From Bacteroidia bacterium (GTDB lineage: Bacteria; Bacteroidota; Bacteroidia; Bacteroidales; GCA-2748055): a DNA stretch of 8,637 nt. Each line of letters starts with the position of its first letter. Positions within the stretch are counted from its first letter, which is position 1. The DNA is taken from assembly GCA_030596245.1 (NCBI GenBank), contig JAUVKN010000182.1:1-8637 (forward strand), in the 5' to 3' direction. Position numbers and translations under genes: made by a program. The notes under the pieces are model-generated. The model had not been told where the DNA came from, searched no databases, and saw only the letters and a list, made by a program, of their open reading frames with translations. Positions 1 through 8,003 of the stretch are shown here, piece by piece.

Positions 1-2
1 CA

Positions 3-1544
3 CAAAAGGTGCACCAGAAGTCACCTCCCAACATCATTTTTATCATGTCGGACGATCATGCCTACCAGGCGATCAGTGCCTACAGTGATCATTTGATGCA
101 GACACCCAACATCGACCGCATTGCCAGTGAGGGTATGCTCTTTTCCAATGCCTGTGTGACCAACTCAATCTGTGCCCCGTCCAGGGCTACCATCCTCACC
201 GGCAAACACTGTCACTTGCACGGAAAGATCGACAACGTGTTACCTTTTGATACCACCCAGGTTACCTTTCCTCAGCTGTTTCAGCAAGCCGGGTACCAGA
301 CGGCCATGTTCGGAAAGTTGCATTTTGGAAACAATCCAAAGGGGATCGATGAATTTAAGATCCTGCCCGGACAGGGAAGCTACTATAATCCTGACTTCAT
401 TACCAATGAAGGGCGTGTTAAAATAGAAGGATATACCACGGATATAATTACACAGGAGACGATGGATTGGATGAAGAACCGGAGGAACCCTGATAAGCCT
501 TTCTTGCTTTTCTATCTTCACAAGGCCCCCCACCGTGCATGGTTGCCTGCCGAACGGCACTATAAGGAGTATATCCATAAAACCTTTCCTGAACCGGCCA
601 CACTATTTGATGATTACCAGGGACGTGGCTCTGCGGCAAAAGCAGCCGAAATGAATATCCTCTTACACCAGCATTGGGCTGGAGACTCCAAACTCTATCC
701 TGAAGTGATGGATGAACTTGGTATTGAGCCTACTTCCCAATGGGATAAAATGGCCATGCAAGCTGCGCTGAACCGTTTTACCGATGACCAGAGAGAAGCA
801 TGGAATGCGGTATATGGCCCCATGAACGAGGAGTTTAAGACGATCTATCCCACCATGAACGATAAAGAGAAGATGAGCTGGCGCTATCAGCGATACATGC
901 AGGATTATCTGGGATGTATTGCCTCAGTGGATGAGGGTGTGGGAACCCTGCTTGATTACCTGGATGCGGAGGGCCTTACCGAAAATACCATCGTGGTTTA
1001 CACATCCGATCAGGGATTCTACCTGGGGGAGCATGGTTGGTATGACAAGCGGTTTATCTATGACGAATCATTTAAAACCCCATTGCTGGTGCGCTGGCCC
1101 GGGGTCACAGAGGCAGGAAGTACCAATGACCAGATGGTGCAGAACCTGGATTTTGCCCAGACTTTTCTGGATGCAGCCGGGATAGAGGCTCCCAATGATA
1201 TGCAGGGAGAAAGCATTGTTCCGCTGTTAAAGGGAGCAGATGACCAGTGGGACCGGGAAGCCGTCTATTATCACTATTATGAATACCCTGGTTGGCATAT
1301 GGTGAAGCGTCACTACGGCGTTGTAACCCGGGAGTACAAGCTGGCACATTTTTACTATGATATAGACGAATGGGAATTGTATGACCGCCAGAAAGATCCC
1401 ATGGAATTGAAAAATGAATATGACAACCCGGAATATGCCCGGATCATAGAAGGGTTGAAAGAGGAGCTGGCAGAACTGAGGGTGAAGTACAGAGATTCGG
1501 AAGAACTTGATAAGAGCTACATTGATTTGATTACCCAAAAATAA
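3..1544 (+). CDS. Sulfatase, N-acetylglucosamine-6-O-sulfatase-like (5' partial)
   Basis: This is a type I (formylglycine) sulfatase predicted to hydrolyse a sulfate ester on a sugar in the periplasm or outside the cell. Residues are counted from the GTG at base 9. The sulfatase core begins at once (NIIFIMSDDH, metal ligands D15/D16). C55 in CAPSR is the Cys expected to be converted to formylglycine. GKLH (K103, H105), KAPHR (H175), SDQG (D334/Q335) and EHGWYDKR (H342, K347) complete the active site. The C-terminus (YYHYYEYP to WELYDRQKDPMELKNEYDNPEY) matches the DUF4976-type end of N-acetylglucosamine-6-sulfatase-like enzymes. The substrate is inferred from this overall resemblance only. The frame is open to the left edge (codons CAA, AAG before the GTG) and no signal peptide is visible, so the true start and export signal probably lie upstream; GTG at 9 is an unlikely start. 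The next gene begins 12 bases after the stop. Confidence 0.9.
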   Translation, partial: QKVHQKSPPNIIFIMSDDHAYQAISAYSDHLMQTPNIDRIASEGMLFSNACVTNSICAPSRATILTGKHCHLHGKIDNVLPFDTTQVTFPQLFQQAGYQTAMFGKLHFGNNPKGIDEFKILPGQGSYYNPDFITNEGRVKIEGYTTDIITQETMDWMKNRRNPDKPFLLFYLHKAPHRAWLPAERHYKEYIHKTFPEPATLFDDYQGRGSAAKAAEMNILLHQHWAGDSKLYPEVMDELGIEPTSQWDKMAMQAALNRFTDDQREAWNAVYGPMNEEFKTIYPTMNDKEKMSWRYQRYMQDYLGCIASVDEGVGTLLDYLDAEGLTENTIVVYTSDQGFYLGEHGWYDKRFIYDESFKTPLLVRWPGVTEAGSTNDQMVQNLDFAQTFLDAAGIEAPNDMQGESIVPLLKGADDQWDREAVYYHYYEYPGWHMVKRHYGVVTREYKLAHFYYDIDEWELYDRQKDPMELKNEYDNPEYARIIEGLKEELAELRVKYRDSEELDKSYIDLITQK

Positions 1545-1556
1545 AAGTATGTCATT

Positions 1557-3068
1557 ATGAGCCTATCTTTAAACAATGCGATTCTGTCGGTTGCGCTGCT
1601 ACTGGGATTTTCAGTATCAAGTTGCAGGTCAGAAAAAGATACCCGAGATACCATTCTCCCTTCCGACCTTCCTAACATCGTTCTGATCGTTGCTGACGAT
1701 CATGGGACGGGTGACCTGGGGTGTTATGGGAACAATGCTGTGAAGACGCCCAATCTGGATTACCTCGCTTCTGAAGGGATCCGTTTTACACGTGCACACT
1801 GCACTTCAGCTTCCTGCAGTGCCAGCCGCTCTGTGATCCTAACCGGATTGTACAACCATGCCAATGGTCACTTTGGTCACCAGCACCACTTTCACCACTT
1901 TTCAGCCTTTGACCATGTCTATTCGCTTCCTGTGTATCTGGAAGAACTGGCTGGATACCATACTGGCCGGATCGGAAAGTACCATGTGGCACCGGAAGAG
2001 GTATTTTATTTTCAGGAGGTAATGCATGCCAATTCACGCAATGCTTTGGCCATGGCAGATAGCTGCATTGGATTCATTGAGCAAAACCGGAACCACCCTT
2101 TCTTCCTTTACTTCTGCACCTCCGATCCCCACAGGTCAGGGCCCGTAAGTGATGAACCGCTGGCTCCGGATGCATTCGGAAACATTAAAGGTGGTCATAC
2201 GGGTGTGGAAGAGACCTACTTTACCACCGAAGATGTCATTGTTCCTCCCTATCTTCCTGAATCAAATGCGTGCAGGGAAGAGTTGGCCCAGTATTATCAG
2301 TCTGTGGCCCGTATTGATTATGGTGTGGGCAGATTGTTCGGTCACCTGAAAAATGCTGGTGTCTGGGACAATACGGTGATTATCTATATATCTGACAATG
2401 GGATCGCCTTTGCGGGTGCCAAGACCACCGTTTATCAGCCGGGGATCAATCTTCCCTGTCTCGTTAAAAATGCTGCTGGAGAAAACAAAGGAATGGTTAC
2501 TGATGCCATGATCAACTGGGCCGATCTGACTCCCACCATCCTGGACCTTGTGGGTGTGTTACCCGAAGCCAATCAGTTGATGGCAGACAGGGTAGAGGAT
2601 CCCAAAATGAATTGGAACAACACAGCCAACGAATCTCTCCAGGGACGTTCCTTCAAAGCTGTAATGGAGGATGTGAATGCGGAGGGTTTTGATGAGACCT
2701 ATGCCTCCCATACCTTTCATGAGATCACCATGTACTATCCCATGAAGTCGGTGATCACCCGCAAATATAAACTGATCTGGAACATCGCCTGGCAACTGCC
2801 TTATCCTCATGCTGCAGACTTGTGGGTCTCATCCACCTGGCAGGTGGCGCTGAAAAGTGAGCGTGGAATGTATGCAGGGAGGAGTATTAACGATTATACC
2901 TATCGTTCAGAATTTGAACTGTACGATCTGGAAAACGATCCTTATGAAACCAGGAACCTTGTGGGAGATCCTGCTTACAAGGATGAGTTGGAGGAGCTTA
3001 AGAATCGATTATATGCTTTCCAGGAGCGAACCAATGATCCATGGATCCTGAAATGGGATCATCAATAG
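1557..3068 (+). CDS. Lipoprotein sulfatase, N-sulfoglucosamine sulfohydrolase (SGSH)-like
   Basis: Predicted exported sulfatase of the heparan N-sulfatase type, which removes the N-sulfate from terminal glucosamine. Residues 1-23 form a lipoprotein signal (hydrophobic stretch, then FSVSSC with lipid-anchored C23). The core starts at NIVLIVADDHG (metal ligands D47/D48). C87 lies in CSASR, the C-x-A-x-R variant of the formylglycine motif. It is followed by ILTGLYNHANG, and HHFSAFD and the pattern SLP. GKYHV (K141, H143), SDPHR (H192) and ISDNGI (D280/N281) follow. The run of motifs and the length (503 aa) are very close to human SGSH as I remember it, which supports the family better than a generic sulfatase call. 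The C-terminus FELYDLENDPYETRNLVGDPAY is the usual sulfatase end. The true sugar substrate in this organism is inference. The ATG at 1557 is chosen because it gives the full lipoprotein signal; no clear Shine-Dalgarno is seen. It sits 15 bases before the GH106-like gene. Confidence 0.9.
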   Translation: MSLSLNNAILSVALLLGFSVSSCRSEKDTRDTILPSDLPNIVLIVADDHGTGDLGCYGNNAVKTPNLDYLASEGIRFTRAHCTSASCSASRSVILTGLYNHANGHFGHQHHFHHFSAFDHVYSLPVYLEELAGYHTGRIGKYHVAPEEVFYFQEVMHANSRNALAMADSCIGFIEQNRNHPFFLYFCTSDPHRSGPVSDEPLAPDAFGNIKGGHTGVEETYFTTEDVIVPPYLPESNACREELAQYYQSVARIDYGVGRLFGHLKNAGVWDNTVIIYISDNGIAFAGAKTTVYQPGINLPCLVKNAAGENKGMVTDAMINWADLTPTILDLVGVLPEANQLMADRVEDPKMNWNNTANESLQGRSFKAVMEDVNAEGFDETYASHTFHEITMYYPMKSVITRKYKLIWNIAWQLPYPHAADLWVSSTWQVALKSERGMYAGRSINDYTYRSEFELYDLENDPYETRNLVGDPAYKDELEELKNRLYAFQERTNDPWILKWDHQ

Positions 3069-3083
3069 TACATTCCGGATAAT

Positions 3084-5999
3084 ATGAAATCTAGAGATTT
3101 TCCAATATTGCTGGCCCTTACTTTAATCCTGATGGTTTCAGGATGCACTAACTCGAGCCTCGATACAACAGCGGAATTAAGAAAAGAATTTTTATCCCCT
3201 CCTGTTGAAGCCCGGCCACGTGCGTTGTGGGACTGGGTGGATGGAAATTTTCAATTGGAGGAGATCACCCGGGAGATGGAGGAGGCAGCGAGAATGGGTA
3301 TGGGAGGTTTTGACATATGGGATGTGCGAAGTGTGGTAGATGAGGCGCACATCATGAATGCCGGGCCCCCATTTATGTCTGATGAATCATTGGAAGGCAT
3401 CTGTCATGCCATAAACGAAGCTGAGCGACTGGGACTTGATTTGGGATTAACTATTGCCAGTGGGTGGAATGCCGGGGGTATATGGACACTTCCTGAACAT
3501 CAGACCATGGGATTGTTCAATTCAGCGACCACAATAAGTGGTCCCGGAGAAATCAACCTTCAACTAGATTTCCCTGAACTACCCGATCTGTTTGGAACAG
3601 AGAATCGTCAACGGAAGATCATTATCCCGAGAGAACGCGATGGGACGCCTGAATTTTTTAAGGGGGTAAGTGTGATTGGCTATCAGATGGACGAGTCTGA
3701 TTCAATGACTATTACCGGGGAGGTCATTGATCTTTCCAATCGATTGGATCGGGAAGGGATCCTGAAATGGGATGTTCCGGAAGGTGATTGGAAAGTGGTC
3801 CGTTACATTTGCGCTAACACCGGTCAGCCTATGATTTCCAGCTCACCCAATTCGACCGGGCCCATGATTGATCATTTTAATGCTGAAGCCAGTGAACGAC
3901 ATATTCAGTTTTTTATAGATAAGATTGAGGCGAAACTGGGGAAATTTATAGGTGAATCTGGACTTACCTATTTTTATACCGATAGCTACGAAGTGCAGGG
4001 ACAGTTATGGACTCCGGAGATGACCGATGAGTTTGAGACTCGGATGGGCTACAGCATGGTACCTTATCTTCCTGCCCTGGATGGATTGATCGTAAAGGAT
4101 CATAATATTACTTCCAGATTCCTTTACGATTACCGAAAGGTTTTGTCGGACCTGATCATTGAAAACCATTATGCCCTTACCAGGGAAATTTGTGAGGGAT
4201 ATGGTGTTGGTTTTGTAGCTGAAGCAGCTGGTCCGGGATTGCCTCTTCACAATTGTCCGTTTGAATCCTTGAAGTCTTCAGGTTCTCTGAGTTTTCCAAG
4301 GGGGGAGTTCTGGCACATGCCATCCAATACAGAATACTGGAGACGCCAATTGGGAACAGATAGGAAAAAGCATTATCTGGTGGATAATCAGGTAATCAAA
4401 GGAGTGGCCAGCGCTTCTCATATCTACAACCAAAAATATGTGGAGGCAGAAGCTTTTACCGGGACACACCTCTGGAACGAGGGGCCCGGTGATCTGAAAC
4501 CCACAGCCGACCGTGCTTTCTGTGAGGGACTGAACCGTATCAATTTTCACACCTGGCCACATACACCCGAGGAAGCGGGTACTCCAGGTTGGGTCTATGC
4601 TTTCGGTACGCTGATCAATGAACACCGCATCTGGTGGCCCATGGCCAAACCCTGGGTGGAGTATCTGGGCCGTTGCAGTTATATGCTTCAGCAGGGTAAT
4701 TTCGTGGGGGACGTACTCTTCTATTATGGAGACTCAGTACCCAATTTCGTCCCGGCAAAAAAGATTCTTCCCGGTCTTGGCTTCGGATATGATTATGATG
4801 TAACCAATTCGGATGTTTTGCTCAACAACCTTACTGTAGATCGGGGTAAGCTGGTGCTACCTCATGGACAATCCTACGAAATACTTGTGCTGCCTGACGA
4901 GAGCTACATGCAACCGGAAATCCTGGAAAAAATCGAAGAGCTGGTATGGAATGGTGCAACGGTGGTGGGACCAAAGCCTGACAGGAGTCACGGACTACTG
5001 GATTGGGAAGTGAGGGATCAGGAGGTCCAAAACCTGGCCAATGAGCTTTGGGGTGACTGTGATGGAGAGAATATTTTGCATACCGAATATGGAAGGGGCC
5101 ACATCTACTGGGGAAAGAAGATTAGGTCTGTACTTACCAGTACTGGTGTATATCCCGATTTTGATTTTAAAGGGAACATGGATAACACTGCTTTAGATTT
5201 TATTCATCGAAAAGACGGTGAAGTGGATATCTATTTTATCAGGAATACCACAGCAGAAGCAATAAAGGGGACTGCAATTTTTCGACAGAAGAAAAAGGAG
5301 CCGGAATTTTGGGACCCTGCTACCGGTAGAATATTTGCTGCCCATAAAAAAAAGGATAGGCATGGGTATATTCATATCTCACTTAATTTGGATGCCTATA
5401 GCTCTCTCTTTGTGGTATTCTCTGACCATGCCGGAGATGAGACTCTGATGCCTGTTTTGAATAAAAAGTTAAAAGAGGTGGAACTGACAGGTGCCTGGAA
5501 TCTGTATTTTCCTGAAGAAGCTGCGGGTGCGGGCCCCATAGAATTCGATTCACTGGTATTCTGGAATGAAAGGCAGGAGGATGGGATCAGGTTTTTTTCC
5601 GGCATCGCTACCTACGGGAAGGTCTTTGAGTGGGATGAAAAAGCACCTGAAAATGGCCATAGGATTTTCCTTGAATTCGATCAACTTGTTGAAGTGGCGC
5701 AGGTGTACTTAAACAGTAAAGATCTGGGCATACTATGGAAACTTCCATTCAGGGTGGATATTACGGATGCACTGATACCTGGAGAAAACTTCCTCAAAAT
5801 TGATGTAGCCAATACCTGGGCCAACGGACTGGCAGGTGATGCCAGGTTACCCATGGACAGGCGAAGGACAAAAACCAACATCACACGCTTGCCCAATGCC
5901 TGGTCCTATCCATTGCAGGAGATCCCCAATGAGGATTACCCTCTTTTAGAAGGGGGCATCGCCGGTAAAGTAAAAATTTCCACATATGAAACAAAATAG
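3084..5999 (+). CDS. GH106-type glycoside hydrolase lipoprotein (alpha-L-rhamnosidase-like)
   Basis: Large exported glycosidase, predicted to remove a terminal alpha-L-rhamnose or similar residue from a glycan. Residues 1-21 are a lipoprotein signal (lipobox VSGC, C21). The mature protein opens with the GH106 pattern FLSPPVEARP (36-45), WDW (49-51) and MGMGGFDIWD (71-80). It continues with LTIASGWNAGG (122-132) in the N-terminal half of the barrel. Carboxylate candidates for catalysis are E380 (FVAEAAGPG) and E454/E456 (VEAEAFTGTHLW). The conserved stretch after them reaches HTWPHTP (489-495). From about residue 799 (VELTGAWNLYF) to the end is a GH2-like beta-sandwich, with VYLNSKDLGILWKLPFRVDIT, then ANTWANGLAGDARLP near 910-925. 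Length (971 aa) is normal for the family. Family assignment rests on recalled motif patterns; which Glu acts as acid or base cannot be fixed here, and the sugar specificity is inferred. The reading frame is intact through an A8 run at 5346-5353. Confidence 0.82.
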   Translation: MKSRDFPILLALTLILMVSGCTNSSLDTTAELRKEFLSPPVEARPRALWDWVDGNFQLEEITREMEEAARMGMGGFDIWDVRSVVDEAHIMNAGPPFMSDESLEGICHAINEAERLGLDLGLTIASGWNAGGIWTLPEHQTMGLFNSATTISGPGEINLQLDFPELPDLFGTENRQRKIIIPRERDGTPEFFKGVSVIGYQMDESDSMTITGEVIDLSNRLDREGILKWDVPEGDWKVVRYICANTGQPMISSSPNSTGPMIDHFNAEASERHIQFFIDKIEAKLGKFIGESGLTYFYTDSYEVQGQLWTPEMTDEFETRMGYSMVPYLPALDGLIVKDHNITSRFLYDYRKVLSDLIIENHYALTREICEGYGVGFVAEAAGPGLPLHNCPFESLKSSGSLSFPRGEFWHMPSNTEYWRRQLGTDRKKHYLVDNQVIKGVASASHIYNQKYVEAEAFTGTHLWNEGPGDLKPTADRAFCEGLNRINFHTWPHTPEEAGTPGWVYAFGTLINEHRIWWPMAKPWVEYLGRCSYMLQQGNFVGDVLFYYGDSVPNFVPAKKILPGLGFGYDYDVTNSDVLLNNLTVDRGKLVLPHGQSYEILVLPDESYMQPEILEKIEELVWNGATVVGPKPDRSHGLLDWEVRDQEVQNLANELWGDCDGENILHTEYGRGHIYWGKKIRSVLTSTGVYPDFDFKGNMDNTALDFIHRKDGEVDIYFIRNTTAEAIKGTAIFRQKKKEPEFWDPATGRIFAAHKKKDRHGYIHISLNLDAYSSLFVVFSDHAGDETLMPVLNKKLKEVELTGAWNLYFPEEAAGAGPIEFDSLVFWNERQEDGIRFFSGIATYGKVFEWDEKAPENGHRIFLEFDQLVEVAQVYLNSKDLGILWKLPFRVDITDALIPGENFLKIDVANTWANGLAGDARLPMDRRRTKTNITRLPNAWSYPLQEIPNEDYPLLEGGIAGKVKISTYETK

Positions 6000-6034
6000 C
6001 ATTCTAACTAACCCCTAACTAATAACCCCTACTT
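6000..6034 (+). promoter_or_regulatory. Repetitive CTAACTAA/TAACCCCTA leader before the permease gene
   Basis: The 35-base gap holds CTAACTAA at 6004-6011 and 6015-6022, and TAACCCCTA at 6009-6017 and 6023-6031. In effect it is one short unit written twice, with an extra TAA in the second copy. No GGAGG-like site is present before the ATG at 6035. Similar A-rich leaders are common in Bacteroidota, where starts are often not led by a Shine-Dalgarno. A role in translation initiation or as a 5' end of a separate transcript is inference. Confidence 0.35.
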
Positions 6035-7036
6035 ATGATCGTTATTCAATCCTATTTCGTGGCAGTCCTCATGTGCGTGATTACCATGCTCTGCTGGGGA
6101 TCCTGGGCCAATACCCAGAAAATGGCTTCCAAAAAATGGGCATTCCAACTGTTTTACTGGGATTATTCACTGGGAGTGCTGATCTTATCACTCATTCTTG
6201 CGTTCACCATGGGCAGCAGCGGAGAGGAGGGACGGAGTTTTATCCCTGACCTGGTACAGGGCGATGGGAAAGCCATTGGTTCAGCCCTGCTGGGAGGTGT
6301 TGTCTTCAACCTGGCCAACCTGTTGATCGTGGTGGCCATTAACATTGCCGGAATGGCGGTTGCATTTCCCATTGGAATCGGTCTTGCGCTGGTGATTGGC
6401 GTGGTTGTAAACTATGTGGCCGAGCCGGTAGGAGATCCTCTGTTTTTGTTTGCCGGAGTGGTTCTGGTAGCACTGGCCATTGTCCTCGATGCCATAGCCT
6501 ATCGTAAATCCAGTGCAGGAAAAATGTCAACCACCACCAAAGGAATCATGATCGCCATCCTTGGAGGCATCCTCATGGGATTCTTTTACAGGTTTGTGGC
6601 TGCATCCATGGCCACGGATTTTGCCGTACCTGAAGCTGGAAAACTGACCCCATATACTGCTTCTGTGGTGTTTGCAGTGGGATTGCTGTTATCCAATTTT
6701 GTCTGGAACACATTCTTCATGTACAAACCCGTCTCTGGAGAGAGAGCAACCTACGCAGACTATTTCAAAAAGGGGGATATGAAATTACACCTTATCGGAA
6801 TTCTGGGAGGGATTATCTGGAGTGTGGGAATGACTTTCAGTATTATAGCTTCTGGTCAGGCAGGGTTTGCCATTTCCTATGGACTTGGGCAGGGTGCAAC
6901 CCTGATCGCAGCCCTATGGGGAGTCTTCATATGGAAGGAGTTTGGAAAGGCTGAAGGTTTGAAGGGGATTCTGACCACCATGTTCCTGTTCTATCTGGCA
7001 GGACTGGTACTGATCATTATGGCCCGCCTGATATAA
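6035..7036 (+). CDS. Ureide-permease/GRP-type sugar transporter, 10 TM
   Basis: Inner-membrane permease, predicted to import a small hydrophilic solute such as ribose or another sugar. About ten hydrophobic helices can be seen, near 7-25, 43-60, 80-102, 104-125, 130-150, 164-185, 203-225, 246-268, 275-297 and 308-331, arranged as two halves of five as in drug/metabolite-superfamily transporters. The motif CWGSWANTQK (20-29) followed by FYWDYSLG (40-47) is the hallmark I associate with plant ureide permeases (Pfam Ureide_permease) and their bacterial relatives. The family is known in plants for allantoin and pyrimidine uptake; bacterial members are often annotated as GRP sugar or DMT permeases. 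Here the ribokinase gene 29 bases downstream favours a ribose-like cargo, but a nucleoside or ureide cannot be excluded. The start is the first ATG after the repetitive leader. Confidence 0.82.
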   Translation: MIVIQSYFVAVLMCVITMLCWGSWANTQKMASKKWAFQLFYWDYSLGVLILSLILAFTMGSSGEEGRSFIPDLVQGDGKAIGSALLGGVVFNLANLLIVVAINIAGMAVAFPIGIGLALVIGVVVNYVAEPVGDPLFLFAGVVLVALAIVLDAIAYRKSSAGKMSTTTKGIMIAILGGILMGFFYRFVAASMATDFAVPEAGKLTPYTASVVFAVGLLLSNFVWNTFFMYKPVSGERATYADYFKKGDMKLHLIGILGGIIWSVGMTFSIIASGQAGFAISYGLGQGATLIAALWGVFIWKEFGKAEGLKGILTTMFLFYLAGLVLIIMARLI

Positions 7037-7065
7037 CCGATATTGACCCTCTAACTAAAACCAAA
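7037..7065 (+). promoter_or_regulatory. CTAACTAA leader before the ribokinase gene
   Basis: The 29-base gap contains ACCCTCTAACTAAAACC just before the ATG at 7066, with CTAACTAA at 7051-7058. The same octamer occurs twice before the permease gene, and the short gaps before the other genes lack it. No Shine-Dalgarno-like purine block is seen. Function is inferred only from recurrence and position. Confidence 0.3.
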
Positions 7066-8001
7066 ATGAAGAAAATCCTCGTTGTTGGAAGTTCCAATAC
7101 AGATCTGATTATTAAAGTTCCTGAAATTCCCCGGCCGGGAGAGACACTGCTGGGTGGTCTATTCCAAACTTTTCCTGGAGGAAAGGGTGCCAACCAGGCT
7201 GTGGCTGCTGCACGTGGTGGGGGAGATGTTATATTTATAGCTTCAGTAGGAGATGATGCTTACGGATCTGAAGCTGTGATAGGTTATAAGCTGGATAACA
7301 TCAATACCGAAAATATAAAAATATGTAAAAACAGTCCATCCGGTATTGCAATGATTACGGTTTCCCATAAGGGTGAGAATGCGATCACAGTTGCTTCGGG
7401 AGCCAATTTACTCCTGGCACCTGCTGATCTGGATGACGCTGAGGAGGCTTTTGATGAGGCTGACCTTATGCTGATACAATTGGAGACCCCACTCGAAACA
7501 GTTGCAAAAGCAATTGAACTTTGTAAGGAGCTTAATACCAAGGTGATACTTAACCCAGCTCCTGCGGCTGCTCTGCCAGATGAGATCCTATCCGGAATAG
7601 GGATTATCACCCCCAATGAAACTGAAGCTGAAAGTCTTACCGGCATCTCCATCAAGAATGAAAATGATGCCGGAATGGCAGCAGCATGGCTGCATAAGAA
7701 GGGAGTTCGAAAGGTGATTATTACCATGGGAGCCAGTGGGGCATATGTATCAGATTCTGCTTCAGGTTGCCGCATGATGGTACCTGGATTTGACGTAAAG
7801 GCCGAAGATACTACAGCTGCAGGAGACGTTTTCAATGGTCAGCTGGCAGTTGCCCTCACTGAAGGAAAATCCCTTCAGGATTCAGTGCGACTTGCCCATG
7901 CAGCAGCTGCACTTTCTGTACAAAAAATGGGAGCTCAAAGCTCAATTCCGAGAAGAGAAGAGACCAACCACTTCCTTGCGGGAAAACTTAAAAAATTATA
8001 G
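7066..8001 (+). CDS. rbsK: Ribokinase (PfkB family)
   Basis: Cytoplasmic kinase that phosphorylates D-ribose (or a similar sugar) at O5 with ATP, feeding the pentose phosphate pathway. The sequence has the ribokinase-specific marks: VVGSSNTD near the N-terminus (N11, D13 in the sugar site), GGKGANQA (38-45), NPAPA (163-167), ITPNETEAE, and the PfkB signature DTTAAGDVFNG (248-258) with D254 as the catalytic base. Length, 311 aa, equals that of typical ribokinases (E. coli RbsK is about 309). The only small departure is Val at 255 where Thr is more usual in DTTAAGDTF. The downstream ORF begins two bases after its stop, so the two are almost surely co-translated or co-transcribed. A related PfkB sugar kinase is possible, but the match across all motifs makes ribokinase the best call. 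The gene symbol is by family, not proven function. Confidence 0.92.
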   Translation: MKKILVVGSSNTDLIIKVPEIPRPGETLLGGLFQTFPGGKGANQAVAAARGGGDVIFIASVGDDAYGSEAVIGYKLDNINTENIKICKNSPSGIAMITVSHKGENAITVASGANLLLAPADLDDAEEAFDEADLMLIQLETPLETVAKAIELCKELNTKVILNPAPAAALPDEILSGIGIITPNETEAESLTGISIKNENDAGMAAAWLHKKGVRKVIITMGASGAYVSDSASGCRMMVPGFDVKAEDTTAAGDVFNGQLAVALTEGKSLQDSVRLAHAAAALSVQKMGAQSSIPRREETNHFLAGKLKKL

Positions 8002-8003
8002 CA

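Noticed and set aside
9..11. GTG as the true start of the first sulfatase
   Set aside because: The frame is open further left, and an exported sulfatase should carry a signal peptide, which would lie before the window. The GTG lies only seven codons before the catalytic core.
3..3068. Tandem duplication of the two sulfatases
   Set aside because: They differ in the formylglycine motif (CAPSR against CSASR), the metal motif (DQ against DN) and all inner regions, so they belong to separate subfamilies.
4278..4625. 115-codon open frame on the minus strand
   Set aside because: It is antisense to the conserved catalytic region of the GH106-like gene and has no start context or domain to support it.
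5346..5353. Run of eight A as a possible slippage or frameshift site
   Set aside because: The GH106-like frame continues intact through it into the conserved C-terminal sandwich, so there is no sign of programmed or accidental shifting.
7284..7835. 183-codon open frame on the minus strand
   Set aside because: It lies wholly inside the ribokinase gene, is rich in Ser and Ala as expected for a reverse-frame reading, and shows no recognisable domain.
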